DNA of 64,000 nt from Luteimonas deserti (GTDB lineage Bacteria; Pseudomonadota; Gammaproteobacteria; Xanthomonadales; Xanthomonadaceae), in assembly GCF_013425765.1 (NCBI RefSeq), contig NZ_JACCJZ010000015.1, forward strand, positions 1 through 64,000, read 5' to 3'. This document shows, piece by piece, positions 28,501 through 39,054 of this stretch (within the stretch, counting starts at the first letter, position 1; every line of letters starts with the position of its first letter). The position numbers and the translations under genes were made by a program. The notes beneath the pieces are model-generated. The model had not been told where the DNA came from. It did not search any database and worked only from the letters and a program-made list of their open reading frames with translations.

Positions 28501-30279
28501 TCAGTTCGCGACCGGTTCGACCTTCGCCTCGCCCACCGGATTGCGCGGGTCGCTGCCGCCGGTCAGGGTACCGTCGCGTCGGTTCCACAGCACCGTCTGC
28601 AGGTTGCCCCATACATGGCTGGACCCGCGACCACCCGCGGCGCGGTCGCCGGGCAGGTCGACGGTATGACCCAGCGCACGCAGGCCGGCGACAGTGGCCC
28701 CGGAGAAGGTGCCCGACTCGGCCGAGATCCGGTCCGGCGTCCACTGGTGGTGATAGCGCGGCAGCGCCGCGACGGCCTGCGCATCGAGACCGGCGTCGTA
28801 GCCGAGGATGCCAAGCAGCACCATGGTGATGATGCGGCTGCCGCCCGGCGTGCCGAGCACGGCCACCCGATCGTCGGACTCGAGGAACGTCGGCGTCATC
28901 GAACTCAGCGGGCGCTTGCCGGGCTGGGGAGCATTGGCCTCGAAGCCCATCACGCCGAAGGCGTTGGGCACGCCCGGCTGGAGCGCGAAGTCGTCCATCT
29001 CGTTGTTGAGCAGGACGCCGGTGCCCGGTGCGACGAGGCCGCTGCCGAACAGCAGGTTGACGGTCTGGGTGACGCCGGCGCGATTGCCCTGCGCATCGAC
29101 GATCGAGAAATGCGTGGTCTCCTCGTCTTCCAGCGGCGTGGCCTCGCCGGAGAGCAGGTCGCTCGGCGTGGCGCGGGCCGGATGGATCGTCGCGCGCAGG
29201 CCGGCCGCGTAGTCCCGGCTGAGCAGCGTGCGCTGCGGGATGCGCACGAAATCGGGATCGCCGAGGAAGAACGTGCGATCGCGGAAGGCCCGTCGCATCG
29301 ACTCGACGACCAGATGCGTGCGCTGGGTCTCGTCGAGCGCCGCCAGGTCCCATGGCTCCAGGATCTGCAGCATCTGCGCCATCGCGATACCGCCCGACGA
29401 CGGCGGCGGCGCGGTGGTGACGGTCCACCCGTGGTAGCGGAAGCGGATCGGCTCGCGCTCCACCACGCGGTAGCCGGCGAGGTCGCCGGCGGTCCACTGC
29501 CCGCCCTCGGCGTTGACGCCGGCGATGAGCTTGTCGGCCACGTCGCCGCGGTAGAAGCCGTCGAACCCGCGCTCGCCCAGCAGCCGGAGCGTGCGCGCCA
29601 GCTCCGGCTGGCGGAACACGTCGCCCTCTTGCGGCGCGCGGCCGTCGACCAGGAACACCGAGCGCGTGCCCGGGTAGCGCTCCATCACCGCGCGACGCGC
29701 CTGGTAACCGCGCGCGAAGCGGGCGTAGACCGGAAAGCCTTCTTCGGCGATCCGCACCGCCGGCGCCAGCGACTGCGCCAGAGGCAGCGCGCCGTAGCGC
29801 TCGGCGATGTGCACGAACGCCGCCGGCAGCCCCGGGATGCCGGCCGACCAGGGCCCGTTCTCGGCGCGGTCGCGGTCGAAGCCACCATCGGCGGTGCGGT
29901 AGCGGTCGGCGTCCATGCTGGCCGGGGCAGTCTCGCGCGCGTCGATGAACACGTCGCGTCCGCTGCGCGCATCGTGCAGCAGGAAGAAGCCGCCGCCACC
30001 GAGTCCCGAGGAAATCGGCTCGACCACCGACAGCACCGCCGACGTCGCGATGGCCGCGTCGAAGGCATTGCCGCCCTCGCGCATGATCTGCAGGCCCGCT
30101 TCGGTGGCCAGCGCATGGGCCGAGGCCACGGCGTTGCCGGGCGGCCGCTCGCCGGTCTGCTCCGCTGCCGGGACCGGGGCCTGCCGTGCATCGCGGGCGC
30201 AGGACGGCGCCACCGCCAACAGCAGCGCGGCCAGCAGCAGGGCCCCGAATCCGGTAGGGGTCGGTCGCGAACGGCTCAT
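28501..30279 (-). CDS. ggt: Gamma-glutamyltransferase
   Basis: A 592-residue Ntn-hydrolase precursor. It would self-cleave before the catalytic threonine in [14 protein letters not shown], giving large and small subunits, and then transfer or hydrolyse the gamma-glutamyl group of glutathione in the periplasm. The N-terminus has a hydrophobic export signal with a cysteine at its end (AVAPSC), possibly a lipoprotein site. Other family stretches are [14 protein letters not shown] and [13 protein letters not shown]. The ATG at 30279 overlaps the ferredoxin stop (ATGA), so the two are coupled. Confidence 0.93.
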   Translation of the reverse strand: MSRSRPTPTGFGALLLAALLLAVAPSCARDARQAPVPAAEQTGERPPGNAVASAHALATEAGLQIMREGGNAFDAAIATSAVLSVVEPISSGLGGGGFFLLHDARSGRDVFIDARETAPASMDADRYRTADGGFDRDRAENGPWSAGIPGLPAAFVHIAERYGALPLAQSLAPAVRIAEEGFPVYARFARGYQARRAVMERYPGTRSVFLVDGRAPQEGDVFRQPELARTLRLLGERGFDGFYRGDVADKLIAGVNAEGGQWTAGDLAGYRVVEREPIRFRYHGWTVTTAPPPSSGGIAMAQMLQILEPWDLAALDETQRTHLVVESMRRAFRDRTFFLGDPDFVRIPQRTLLSRDYAAGLRATIHPARATPSDLLSGEATPLEDEETTHFSIVDAQGNRAGVTQTVNLLFGSGLVAPGTGVLLNNEMDDFALQPGVPNAFGVMGFEANAPQPGKRPLSSMTPTFLESDDRVAVLGTPGGSRIITMVLLGILGYDAGLDAQAVAALPRYHHQWTPDRISAESGTFSGATVAGLRALGHTVDLPGDRAAGGRGSSHVWGNLQTVLWNRRDGTLTGGSDPRNPVGEAKVEPVAN

Positions 30280-30530
30280 GGCGTCTCCTGCTGCAACCGG
30301 GCCAGTTTGGCCAGCAGTTGCTCGTGGGTTTCCGGGATGTCGGGGTCCGGATCGATGCACTCGACCGGGCAGACCACCACGCACTGCGGCTCGTCGAAAT
30401 GGCCCACGCACTCGGTGCAGCGCGCGGGGTCGATGACGTAGATGGTCTCGCCCTGTGCGATCGCCTGGTTCGGGCAGGCCGGCTCGCAGACGTCGCAGTT
30501 GACGCAGAGCGCATTGATCTTCAGGGACAT
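30276..30530 (-). CDS. YfhL-type 2[4Fe-4S] ferredoxin
   Basis: An 84-residue ferredoxin. Cluster I ligands are Cys9, Cys12, Cys15 and Cys19. Cluster II uses Cys38, Cys41, Cys50 and Cys54, with the eight-residue insertion between the second and third ligand that marks the YfhL/Allochromatium type; Cys58 completes the first cluster. It is a low-potential electron carrier of unknown partner. Its stop overlaps the ggt start by four bases. Confidence 0.95.
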   Translation of the reverse strand: MSLKINALCVNCDVCEPACPNQAIAQGETIYVIDPARCTECVGHFDEPQCVVVCPVECIDPDPDIPETHEQLLAKLARLQQETP

Positions 30531-30624
30531 CGGCACATTGTAGTGACTGCGCTCGTGCGCGGCGTTCGGACCCTGGAACCGCGACGCACGTCCCGCGTCC
30601 GCCGCGCGGACTCCGGAAACGGAA

Positions 30625-30652
30625 CCGCCGCCGGGCGGAAACCCGGCGGCGG
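30625..30652 (-). terminator. Terminator-like hairpin after the 183-residue lipoprotein gene
   Basis: An 11-base GC stem, CCGCCGCCGGG and CCCGGCGGCGG, lies 36 bases past the lipoprotein stop on the minus strand. It is followed by TTCCGTTTCC, so only a weak T-tract. Confidence 0.55.
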
Positions 30653-30687
30653 TCGGTGTCGGCCGGACATGCCGGCCGGCGAACGGC

Positions 30688-31239
30688 TTACTGGGCGGTA
30701 TCGACGTGCACGTACTCGACGCCGGCCGGCTCCACCGCCGCCCTGACGCGGTCGGCATCGGCGGCCGCCCCGATGAACAGCAGGCGCACGCCCCGCATGG
30801 TGCCCGCCTCGACATCCTCGAAGGCGCCGACCGTGAGATTGGCGGTACGCGCCGAATCCAGGCCGGCGAAGATCAGCAGGTTGCCCCGCACGATGCCGCG
30901 CGAGACATCGGTCTTGGCCTTGTCGAGCAGACGCTCGTAGTCGCCGTCGACCGGTGCCGAGAGCACGGGATCGGCGTCGCCGCCGGCCACGGGCTCGGCC
31001 GGCGCGTCGGCCGCCGCCGCGGGCGCCGGCGGCACCAGATAGACGTAGGGCGAGCTGTTGATGCCGTCCATGTGCCGGTCGGCGACCGCATTGAGATAGT
31101 TGTTCCACTGGGTGCGGTCAGCGGTCTGCGGCGCGGCCACCGGGGTGGCGACCGTTTCCTGCTGCGGCGCGTCCTTGTTGCAGGCGACGACCGGCAGGAC
31201 CAGGCAGGCGACCAGCAGGGCGCGGTTGATGGACTTCAT
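30688..31239 (-). CDS. Lipoprotein of unknown function
   Basis: Not recognised as a named family. The 183-residue product has a lipoprotein signal with lipobox VVAC (Cys20), an Ala/Pro-rich linker (about residues 70-92) and a C-terminal alpha/beta domain (about 95-180; GNLLIFAGLDSARTANLTVG, VRLLFIGAAADADRVRAAVE). That domain ends in a short strand followed by HVDTAQ. Codon use looks native. The neighbours are coaD upstream and a ferredoxin downstream, both housekeeping, which gives no functional hint. Confidence 0.75.
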   Translation of the reverse strand: MKSINRALLVACLVLPVVACNKDAPQQETVATPVAAPQTADRTQWNNYLNAVADRHMDGINSSPYVYLVPPAPAAAADAPAEPVAGGDADPVLSAPVDGDYERLLDKAKTDVSRGIVRGNLLIFAGLDSARTANLTVGAFEDVEAGTMRGVRLLFIGAAADADRVRAAVEPAGVEYVHVDTAQ

Positions 31240-31285
31240 GGGATTCCCTCTCGTTCTTCTTGGGTGTGGCGTGGATGGGGCAACG

Positions 31286-32402
<1,117 letters not shown>

Positions 32403-32483
32403 GCGCGCAGGCCCGTACGGGGCCGTGGAAAGGCGGGTGATACCATGCGCGCCATTCTCCCCCATCCCCGTCACGACCGCCGC

Positions 32484-33752
32484 ATGGTCAGCTGGTTCAA
32501 GCGCGACAAGACCCCCGACACGCCCGAGGCCGAGAGCGGCCGACGCCGCCTCAGCGCCGAAGAGATCGCCGCTGCGTTCGCGCCTCCCGCAGCGTCCGCG
32601 CCGTCGGTCCCGCCACTCGGCGCGACGCTGCGGGACGACGTGACGCGGTCGGTGCCGGCCGGTGGCGATGATCCATCCGCCGGCGCCGTCAGGGAAGCCG
32701 CGGAATCCGCTTTCGTGGAGGGCCCGACCGGGCCCGCGACGGATGCAGTGCCTCGGACGTCGCCCGCCTTCGTCGACCCGGCAGCTGCGCTGGCCGACTA
32801 CGTGTTCGCGAGCACCATGCCCGCCGCCGCGCCCGGCAAGTCGGGTTGGCGCGAGCGCCTCGGCGGCAATACCTTCGCGCGCAGCTTCGGGGGGCTCTTC
32901 TCGCGCAATCCCAGACTCGACGAGGACCTGCTCGACGAGATCGAAACCGCGCTCCTGACCGCCGATGTCGGCGTCGCGGCGAGCACCGATCTGGTCGGAT
33001 CGCTGCGCAAGCGGATGAAGCAGCGCGAGTTCGCCGACGCCGATGCGCTGCTCCAGGCGCTGCGCGCCGAGCTGATCGCGATGCTCGAACCGGTGGCGAA
33101 GCCGCTCGTGATCGACGCGTCCGCAAGACCCTTCGTGATCCTCACCGTCGGCGTCAACGGCGTCGGCAAGACCACCACCATCGGCAAGCTGGCCAAGCGC
33201 TACAAGGATGAGGGGCACGGCCTGATGCTCGCAGCCGGCGATACCTTCCGCGCCGCTGCGGTGGCGCAGCTCAAGGCCTGGGGTGAGCGCAACGGTGTGT
33301 CCGTCGTCGCCCAGGGCCAGGATGCCGATCCGGCCGCGGTGGCGTTCGACGCGCTGCAGGCCGCGAAATCGCGCGGTACGGGCGTACTGATCGCCGATAC
33401 CGCCGGCCGCCTGCATACCCAGCAAGGCCTGATGGGCGAGCTGGGCAAGATCCGCCGCGTGCTCGGCAAGATCGATGCCGCCGCGCCGCACGAGGTGCTG
33501 ATGGTCATCGACGGCACCACCGGGCAGAACGCGCTGTCGCAGCTGCGACAGTTCAACGCCGCCGTGAACGTGACCGGGCTGGTGGTCACCAAGCTCGACG
33601 GAACCGCCAAGGGCGGCGTGGTGTTCGCGCTCGCACGCGAATTCGGCATTCCGATCCGCTTCGCCGGCATCGGCGAACGCCCCGAGGACCTGCGGGTGTT
33701 CGATGCCGAAGCCTTCGTCGACGCGATGCTGCCGGAGACGCTCGGCGCGTGA
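32484..33752 (+). CDS. ftsY: Signal recognition particle receptor FtsY
   Basis: A 422-residue GTPase that receives SRP-bound ribosomes at the membrane. An acidic, low-complexity A domain (about residues 1-120) precedes the N domain. The G domain holds VNGVGKTTTIGKLAKRY (P-loop), DTFRAAAVAQLKAW, DTAGRLHTQQGLMGEL and TKLDGTAKGG. The ATG at 32484 (MVSWFKRDK) is chosen; an ATG 40 bases upstream is possible. Its TGA overlaps the GTG start of the next gene. Confidence 0.95.
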   Translation: MVSWFKRDKTPDTPEAESGRRRLSAEEIAAAFAPPAASAPSVPPLGATLRDDVTRSVPAGGDDPSAGAVREAAESAFVEGPTGPATDAVPRTSPAFVDPAAALADYVFASTMPAAAPGKSGWRERLGGNTFARSFGGLFSRNPRLDEDLLDEIETALLTADVGVAASTDLVGSLRKRMKQREFADADALLQALRAELIAMLEPVAKPLVIDASARPFVILTVGVNGVGKTTTIGKLAKRYKDEGHGLMLAAGDTFRAAAVAQLKAWGERNGVSVVAQGQDADPAAVAFDALQAAKSRGTGVLIADTAGRLHTQQGLMGELGKIRRVLGKIDAAAPHEVLMVIDGTTGQNALSQLRQFNAAVNVTGLVVTKLDGTAKGGVVFALAREFGIPIRFAGIGERPEDLRVFDAEAFVDAMLPETLGA

Positions 33753-35026
33753 CCACGGCGGCCCCGGCGCCCGAGGCATCGGGGCCGCGACGTCGGCGCT
33801 GGCGGCGCCTCGTGCTGGCAGTCGTGGTCGGCCTCGGCCTGCTCGCCGGTTCCGTGTACGTGCTGCTGCCACCGGAACGCGCGGTGCGGCTGGCGCTGGA
33901 CCGGCTCGGCCCGGCGCTGGGTCTCGAGATCACCTTCGATGGCGACATCGAGTATCGCCTGCGCGGCACCCCGCAACTGGTGGCGCGCGACGTGACGGCG
34001 CGCATGCCCGGTGAGGCGACCGCGCTGCTGCGCGCCGATCGCGTCCTGCTCTCGCTGCCGTGGTCGACCATTCGCAGCCGCGGCGAGGTGTTCGAGATCG
34101 CGCGTGTCGAGCTCGATTCGCCCATCCTGCACCTGCCCGCCCTGTTGCGCTGGCTGGGGACGCGTCCGCCGGGAGACGGCCCCTCGCCGGCATTCACCGA
34201 CGGCGTGCGCATCCGCGACGGCGTGGTCGACGCGGACACCTGGCGGATCGAAGGACTCGCGCTCGACGCGCCCTCGCTGCAAGCCGATCGTCCGGTTGAC
34301 CTGCGGATCGAAGGCAGCGCGATCGCCGGCGCGGTGACGGCGCCGTTCCGGCTGCGGATGCGCAGTGACCGTCTGGCGGGTGCGAAGCGCCTCGACGCCG
34401 ACGGCACGCTCGGACTGCGGCTGCCGACCGGGCGTCTCGATACCCGGCTGCATCTCCATGCGGCGCGCGCCGACGACGACGCCATGCCCGGGCTCCGCTT
34501 GTCGCCGGTCCGGATCGCCGGCGAGGCGCACTGGCGTGCCCGCGCGACCAGCCTGCCGTTCGCCTTCGGCCTGCACGGCAGCCTCGCCTATCGCGCGGGG
34601 CGACTCGAACTCGCGCCGGTCGGCATCGCGATCCGCGGCCAGGGCCCGGTGCCCACCCTCGCGACCGGCGGGCGGATCGTGCTCGACCAAGGCCTCGTGC
34701 TCGCCCTCGACGGCCGCCTCGCGCACTGGCCTGACGCCTGGCCGTCGCTTCCTGCGCCCCTGTCCGCGGACGGATCGCCCCTGCCCTTCGCACTGCGCTA
34801 CACCGGCCCATCGACGCTCGACGCACCGCTCGCGTTCCGAATCGAGCATGCCGGCGCGCGCTTCGACGGCGACACCCGCCTGCGGGCCGTGCTGCAGTGG
34901 TTCGACGCGTTCGACACCGGCAGCCCGCTGCCGCCGCTTCGCGGCCGCCTGACCGCCGGGCGGCTGGAGCTGCCGGGCGCGGTGCTCGAAGGCGTGCAGA
35001 TCGATTTCGAGGACGGCGCTCCATGA
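33749..35026 (+). CDS. AsmA-like membrane-anchored protein
   Basis: A 425-residue protein with one N-terminal membrane helix (about residues 21-43) followed by a periplasmic region rich in beta strands. The repeated amphipathic pattern (for example ARDVTARMPGEATALLRADR) resembles the AsmA family, whose larger members help move or insert lipids between membranes. The GTG start overlaps the ftsY stop (GTGA) and its own stop overlaps the mutY start (ATGA), so it lies in a tightly coupled ftsY-asmA-like-mutY-yggX set. The family call is moderate because the motif content is low. Confidence 0.7.
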   Translation: MTTAAPAPEASGPRRRRWRRLVLAVVVGLGLLAGSVYVLLPPERAVRLALDRLGPALGLEITFDGDIEYRLRGTPQLVARDVTARMPGEATALLRADRVLLSLPWSTIRSRGEVFEIARVELDSPILHLPALLRWLGTRPPGDGPSPAFTDGVRIRDGVVDADTWRIEGLALDAPSLQADRPVDLRIEGSAIAGAVTAPFRLRMRSDRLAGAKRLDADGTLGLRLPTGRLDTRLHLHAARADDDAMPGLRLSPVRIAGEAHWRARATSLPFAFGLHGSLAYRAGRLELAPVGIAIRGQGPVPTLATGGRIVLDQGLVLALDGRLAHWPDAWPSLPAPLSADGSPLPFALRYTGPSTLDAPLAFRIEHAGARFDGDTRLRAVLQWFDAFDTGSPLPPLRGRLTAGRLELPGAVLEGVQIDFEDGAP

Positions 35027-36093
35027 CTGCGTATGCCGCGCGGCTGCTCGCCTGGTTCGACGTCCACGGCCGGCACGATCTGCCTTGGCAGCACCCGCGC
35101 ACGCCCTATCGCGTGTGGCTTTCGGAAATCATGCTCCAGCAGACCCAGGTGCGGGTGGTCGTGCCGTACTTCGAGCGCTTCGTCACCGCGCTGCCGGACC
35201 TGCGCGCGCTCGCGGCCGCACCGCAGGACGAGGTACTCGCATTGTGGTCGGGGCTCGGCTACTACGCCCGCGCGCGCAACCTGCATGCCGCGGCGAAACG
35301 CTGCGTGGATCTGCACGATGGGGATCTGCCGCGCAATCTCGAGGCGCTGGTCGCCTTGCCCGGTGTCGGCCGGAGCACGGCGGCTGCGATCCTGTCGCAG
35401 GCCTGGGGCGAGCCTGCCGCGATTCTCGACGGCAACGTCAAGCGGGTACTCGCGCGGCGCCACGCCGTGGACGGCTGGCCGGGCCTGCCCAAGGTGGAAG
35501 CCGCGCTGTGGGCCATCGCCGACACCCTGCTGCCGCCGGCACGCCTGGCCGATTACACCCAGGCGCAGATGGATTTCGGCGCGACCCTCTGCACCCGCCA
35601 TGCACCCGCCTGCCTGCTGTGCCCGGTGGCGGACGATTGCGCGGCGTTCGCGCAGGGCCGGGTCGACGAACTGCCCACGCCGAGGCCGAGCAAGGTGCTG
35701 CCGCAGCGCGAGGCGACCGTGCTGGTGCTCGAGGACCGCGCAGGCCGCGTACTGCTGCAAAGGCGCCCGGCGAGCGGGGTATGGGCGTCGCTGTGGTCGC
35801 TGCCGCAGCTCGCACCGGGTGACGAGGTGCAGGGCTGGCTCGGTGCGCACGCGGCCGGACTGCTGGATGCCGTGGACCTCGACACGCCTGCCCGCCTGCC
35901 GTCGATCGACCACGGGTTCAGCCACTACCGGCTGCGCCTGCATCCGGTGCGCTGGGGTGGCCTCGCGCCGCGTAACGGGGTGCGCGACAATGACGCGCTG
36001 CGCTGGGTGGCGCGCGAGGATCTCGCCGCGCTCGGCATCCCCGCCCCGATCCGCACGTTGCTGCTCGCGCCCCCGCGCGCCCTGGAGGACTGA
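35023..36093 (+). CDS. mutY: A/G-specific adenine DNA glycosylase
   Basis: A 356-residue base-excision repair enzyme removing adenine mispaired with 8-oxoguanine. Visible are the catalytic helix [11 protein letters not shown], the helix-hairpin-helix [16 protein letters not shown] and the iron-sulfur ligands in C-x6-C-x2-C-x5-C ([17 protein letters not shown]). A C-terminal NUDIX-like domain for 8-oxoguanine recognition follows ([11 protein letters not shown]). The start overlaps the upstream stop (ATGA). It is followed after one base by yggX, the usual partner. Confidence 0.96.
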   Translation: MTAYAARLLAWFDVHGRHDLPWQHPRTPYRVWLSEIMLQQTQVRVVVPYFERFVTALPDLRALAAAPQDEVLALWSGLGYYARARNLHAAAKRCVDLHDGDLPRNLEALVALPGVGRSTAAAILSQAWGEPAAILDGNVKRVLARRHAVDGWPGLPKVEAALWAIADTLLPPARLADYTQAQMDFGATLCTRHAPACLLCPVADDCAAFAQGRVDELPTPRPSKVLPQREATVLVLEDRAGRVLLQRRPASGVWASLWSLPQLAPGDEVQGWLGAHAAGLLDAVDLDTPARLPSIDHGFSHYRLRLHPVRWGGLAPRNGVRDNDALRWVAREDLAALGIPAPIRTLLLAPPRALED

Positions 36094-36094
36094 C

Positions 36095-36370
36095 ATGAGC
36101 CGACGCGTCTACTGCGTGCACGACCAGACCGAAGCCGATGGCCTCGACTTCGCACCATGGCCGGGCGGGTTGGGCCAGCAGGTCTTCGCCGGGATCGGCA
36201 AGCCCGCATGGTCGCGCTGGCTGGCCCACCAGACGATGCTGATCAACGAGAACCGGCTGTCGCCGCTCGATCCGAAGCACCGCGCCTTTCTCGAAGGCGA
36301 AATGCGCAAGTACCTGTTCGAACGCCAGACCGGCAGCGTCGCGGGTTACGTCCCCGAGCCGGAGGGCTGA
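36095..36370 (+). CDS. yggX: YggX-type iron-trafficking / oxidative damage protection protein
   Basis: A 91-residue protein of the Fe(II)-trafficking family, with the conserved [33 protein letters not shown] and EGEMRKYLF stretches. It protects iron-sulfur clusters from oxidation in enterobacteria. It follows mutY after a single base, the common arrangement. Its last 25 bases overlap the 3' end of the convergent DUF6491 gene. Confidence 0.96.
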   Translation: MSRRVYCVHDQTEADGLDFAPWPGGLGQQVFAGIGKPAWSRWLAHQTMLINENRLSPLDPKHRAFLEGEMRKYLFERQTGSVAGYVPEPEG

Positions 36371-36831
36371 GCCGGAGACGCCCCGGAAGGCCGGTCCACC
36401 GGGGTCGTATCGTCAGGATTGCGCCGCTCCGCATCGCGGATGGCGCGGGTGTCGAGTGGACGGATGGTACGGATGTGGCAGGGCATCTCGATCGTGCCGC
36501 GGCTGCGCACCAGAACCCGGTCGAAACGCGCGCTCACCCGACTCATGGTGCTGGTGAGGCCGATCGCCGGTGTGGACTGCAGGTCGTGGCAGGGTCCCGC
36601 CAGATCCAGAAGCCATGCTTCACCCGGCCGCGTCCACACCGCCAGCGCACTGTCGCCGAGCGGCGTCCAGCCATTGATGCGCCCGAAATAGCGGAAGTGG
36701 TCGGTTTCCGCACCCGCGTGGGCGGCATAGAGGGCATACCGGTCGGCATCCGAGGGACGCTGGGTTGCGCAGCCCGCGAGCAGCACGAGCAGGACCAGCA
36801 CGAGCAGGCGGCGCGGGTGCGGGATCAGCAT
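36346..36831 (-). CDS. DUF6491-type lipoprotein
   Basis: A 161-residue lipoprotein with lipobox LAGC (Cys21). The mature part contains [23 protein letters not shown], a Cys pair (GPCHDL and MPCHI) and [11 protein letters not shown] near the C-terminus. This pattern resembles a small family (DUF6491) of unknown function common in xanthomonads. The ATG at 36831 has AGAGGT upstream. The tail is Pro/Ser-rich and its coding sequence overlaps the end of yggX on the other strand by 25 bases. Confidence 0.75.
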   Translation of the reverse strand: MLIPHPRRLLVLVLLVLLAGCATQRPSDADRYALYAAHAGAETDHFRYFGRINGWTPLGDSALAVWTRPGEAWLLDLAGPCHDLQSTPAIGLTSTMSRVSARFDRVLVRSRGTIEMPCHIRTIRPLDTRAIRDAERRNPDDTTPVDRPSGASPAQPSGSGT

Positions 36832-36903
36832 CGGGACCTCTGCCTGGCGAATGGAACCTGATCGTGCGCCGCACCTCATGAAGCCTTCGCGCATGCGCCG
36901 CGT

Positions 36904-38175
36904 TCAGCCTGCGCCGGAGGGGGTCGGCACGTCGTTGGCGGCAGTTGCACGACCGCGACGCATGATCCAGTTGAACAGCGGCGTGGCCATCAGTGTGGTC
37001 ACGATCGCCATCAGCACCAGGATCGAAAAAAGTCCCTGCTTGATGACACTGGCCTGCAGGCCGATGTTGATCAGGATCAGTTCCATCAGGCCGCGTGCGT
37101 TCATCAGTGCGCCGATCGCCTGCGCATCGCGCGGACTCTCGCCCGCGAGCCGCGCGGCGCCCCAGCAGGCCAGGCCCTTGCCGGCGAACGAGGCCAGCAG
37201 GATCGCTCCGGCCGCGAGCAGCATCTGCGGCTCGAACACCATGCCGAGGTCGGTCTTCAGGCCGGAGAAGGTGAAGAACATCGGCAGGAAGAACACCACG
37301 ACGAACGGCTGCAGCATGGCGCGCAGCTTCTCCACCAGCGCGCCCTTGGGCATGCAGGCACCCAGCAGGAAACCACCGAACACCGCATGGATGCCCACCG
37401 CGTCCATCGTCCACGCGCTCAGGCAGAACAGGATCAGCACCACCGCCAGCGTCGTCGAGCCGAGCGGCGCGTCGGGACGTACGGCGCTGGCAAGACGGCG
37501 CAGCAGCCTGCGACCGACGGTGAGCATGAACACCGCATAGGCAACGCCACCGCCGATCGCCAGCCAGGCGCTGTCCCAGCTGCCGCCGAAGCTGGCCAGC
37601 ACGACGGCCAGGATGCACCACGCCGCGGCATCGTCGACCGCTCCCGCGGTCAGGGCCAACGTGCCCATCGGCGTGCCCGACAGCCCACGTTCGTGGATGA
37701 TCCGCGCCAGCATCGGGAACGCGGTGATCGCGATTGCCGCTCCGAGGAACAGCGACGCGTCCGCGGGCTTGATGCTCTCCGAGAACAGGTTCGGCAGGCC
37801 CATCAGCCACGGCGTAATCAGGAACGCAAGTGCGAACGGCACTGCGATACCGGCCACCGACACCATGAACGCACCGCGCGCGCGGCTTCGGAAATGGTCG
37901 CCGCGGAACTCCGTGCCGACCAGGAACATGTAGAAGCCCACGCCGAACTGCGCGAACACGTACAACGTGTCCAGGGTCTGCGCGGGAAACAGCGCCGCCT
38001 GCAGATCCGGCAGCAACCAGCCGAACAGCGACGGGCCGAGGGTGACACCCGCGATCATTTCGCCGACCACCTGCGGCTGCCCGAGCCGCTGCGCCAGCCG
38101 CCCCACCAGACGGCAGACCAGCAGGATCACTGCAACCTGCAGGAAGAAGTACACGGACAACTGGGCAGTCGGCAT
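36904..38175 (-). CDS. Kef-type cation:proton antiporter (CPA2 family)
   Basis: A 423-residue membrane antiporter of the monovalent cation:proton antiporter-2 type. About twelve hydrophobic segments are present, with the GQPQVVGEMIAGVTLGPS motif near the N-terminus and LTAGAVDDAAAWCILAVVLA in the core, where the Asp-Asp pair would bind the ion. No C-terminal TrkA-N domain is present, unlike KefB/KefC. It probably exchanges Na+ or K+ for protons. It is alone on the minus strand, downstream of tRNA-Phe and its terminator. Confidence 0.88.
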   Translation of the reverse strand: MPTAQLSVYFFLQVAVILLVCRLVGRLAQRLGQPQVVGEMIAGVTLGPSLFGWLLPDLQAALFPAQTLDTLYVFAQFGVGFYMFLVGTEFRGDHFRSRARGAFMVSVAGIAVPFALAFLITPWLMGLPNLFSESIKPADASLFLGAAIAITAFPMLARIIHERGLSGTPMGTLALTAGAVDDAAAWCILAVVLASFGGSWDSAWLAIGGGVAYAVFMLTVGRRLLRRLASAVRPDAPLGSTTLAVVLILFCLSAWTMDAVGIHAVFGGFLLGACMPKGALVEKLRAMLQPFVVVFFLPMFFTFSGLKTDLGMVFEPQMLLAAGAILLASFAGKGLACWGAARLAGESPRDAQAIGALMNARGLMELILINIGLQASVIKQGLFSILVLMAIVTTLMATPLFNWIMRRGRATAANDVPTPSGAG

Positions 38176-38249
38176 CTCGCGGTCTCCAGCGCCTCGTCGG
38201 CGCGGCGCGATGATAGCCCGCCATATCCCCGCCCCTCTGCGGGCGACAC

Positions 38250-38280
38250 AAAAAAAGAGACCCGCATTGCTGCGGGCCTC
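38250..38280 (-). terminator. Rho-independent terminator of tRNA-Phe
   Basis: On the minus strand a GAGGCCCGCAG...TGCGGGTCTC stem with a short loop runs into seven T residues. It begins 17 bases past the tRNA 3' end. Confidence 0.88.
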
Positions 38281-38296
38281 ATCAAGCGTGTCGCAA

Positions 38297-38372
38297 TGGT
38301 GGCCGGGGAGGGAATCGAACCCCCGACACGGGGATTTTCAATCCCCTGCTCTACCAACTGAGCTACCCGGCC
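38297..38372 (-). tRNA. tRNA-Phe (GAA)
   Basis: 76 bases including an encoded CCA. The acceptor stem begins GGCCGGG, the D-arm is AGCTCAGTTGGTAGAGC, and the anticodon loop TTGAAAA gives anticodon GAA. The T-arm GGGGGTTCGATTCCCTC is standard. A terminator follows. Confidence 0.97.
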
Positions 38373-38517
38373 ACTGCGGGACGCGCATGATACGGGGCGG
38401 ACGCAGGAACGGCAACCGTTCCCGCGTCACGCCCCCGCGTGCACGGCGGCCGCCCCCCGGCGGCGCGGGCCGACGACGCGCTAACATCCGGCTGTTGCCA
38501 CGATGCCGGAGACCACG

Positions 38518-38991
38518 ATGAATCCACGGAAGCTGCTGATCGTCCTGCTCGGGACCTGCGTGGTCGCCGCGTGCGCCACCGGGCCGCGTCGGGTGTCCGA
38601 ACCGGCCGCGAGCCTGCAGCAGGTCACCGTCGCCGCCGATGGCAGCTGGTCGGTGGACGTGCGCCTGCAGAACTACAGCAGCATCCCGATGCGCTTCGAC
38701 GCGGTGCAGCTGGACCTGCGCGTCGATGGCGAACCGGCCGGGACGCTCGCCTCAACGTCGGCGCTGACCATCGGCTCGGAATCCGCCGACGTCGTGACAC
38801 TGGCACTCGATCCGACGTCGCAGGCACGCCTGCACGTGGCCGATGCGCTCGCGGGCGGACGCTCGCTGGCCTATCGCATCGAGGGCAGCCTGCGCGCCGC
38901 GCCCGAGGACAGGGGCAATGCCCGCGACTACCGCGTCCGCCGCGAGAGCGCCTTGAGCCCGGTCCCGGGCCTGCCCGGCGTACTGCGCTGA
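38518..38991 (+). CDS. LEA14-like lipoprotein of unknown function
   Basis: A 157-residue lipoprotein with lipobox VAAC (Cys19). The mature domain is all beta in appearance, with alternating hydrophobic residues (WSVDVRLQNYSSIPMRFDAV, VQLDLRVDGEPAG), resembling the LEA type-2/WHy fold. No catalytic residues are evident. The ATG at 38518 is favoured over one five codons earlier because GGAG lies 6 bases upstream. It precedes an acyl-CoA dehydrogenase gene on the same strand by 63 bases. Confidence 0.72.
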   Translation: MNPRKLLIVLLGTCVVAACATGPRRVSEPAASLQQVTVAADGSWSVDVRLQNYSSIPMRFDAVQLDLRVDGEPAGTLASTSALTIGSESADVVTLALDPTSQARLHVADALAGGRSLAYRIEGSLRAAPEDRGNARDYRVRRESALSPVPGLPGVLR

Positions 38992-39054
38992 TCCGCTGCA
39001 CCCGCTTCGATTCCGCCGGCCTGCGCCGCGCCTTCCGTCCGACGAGTTGAGTCC

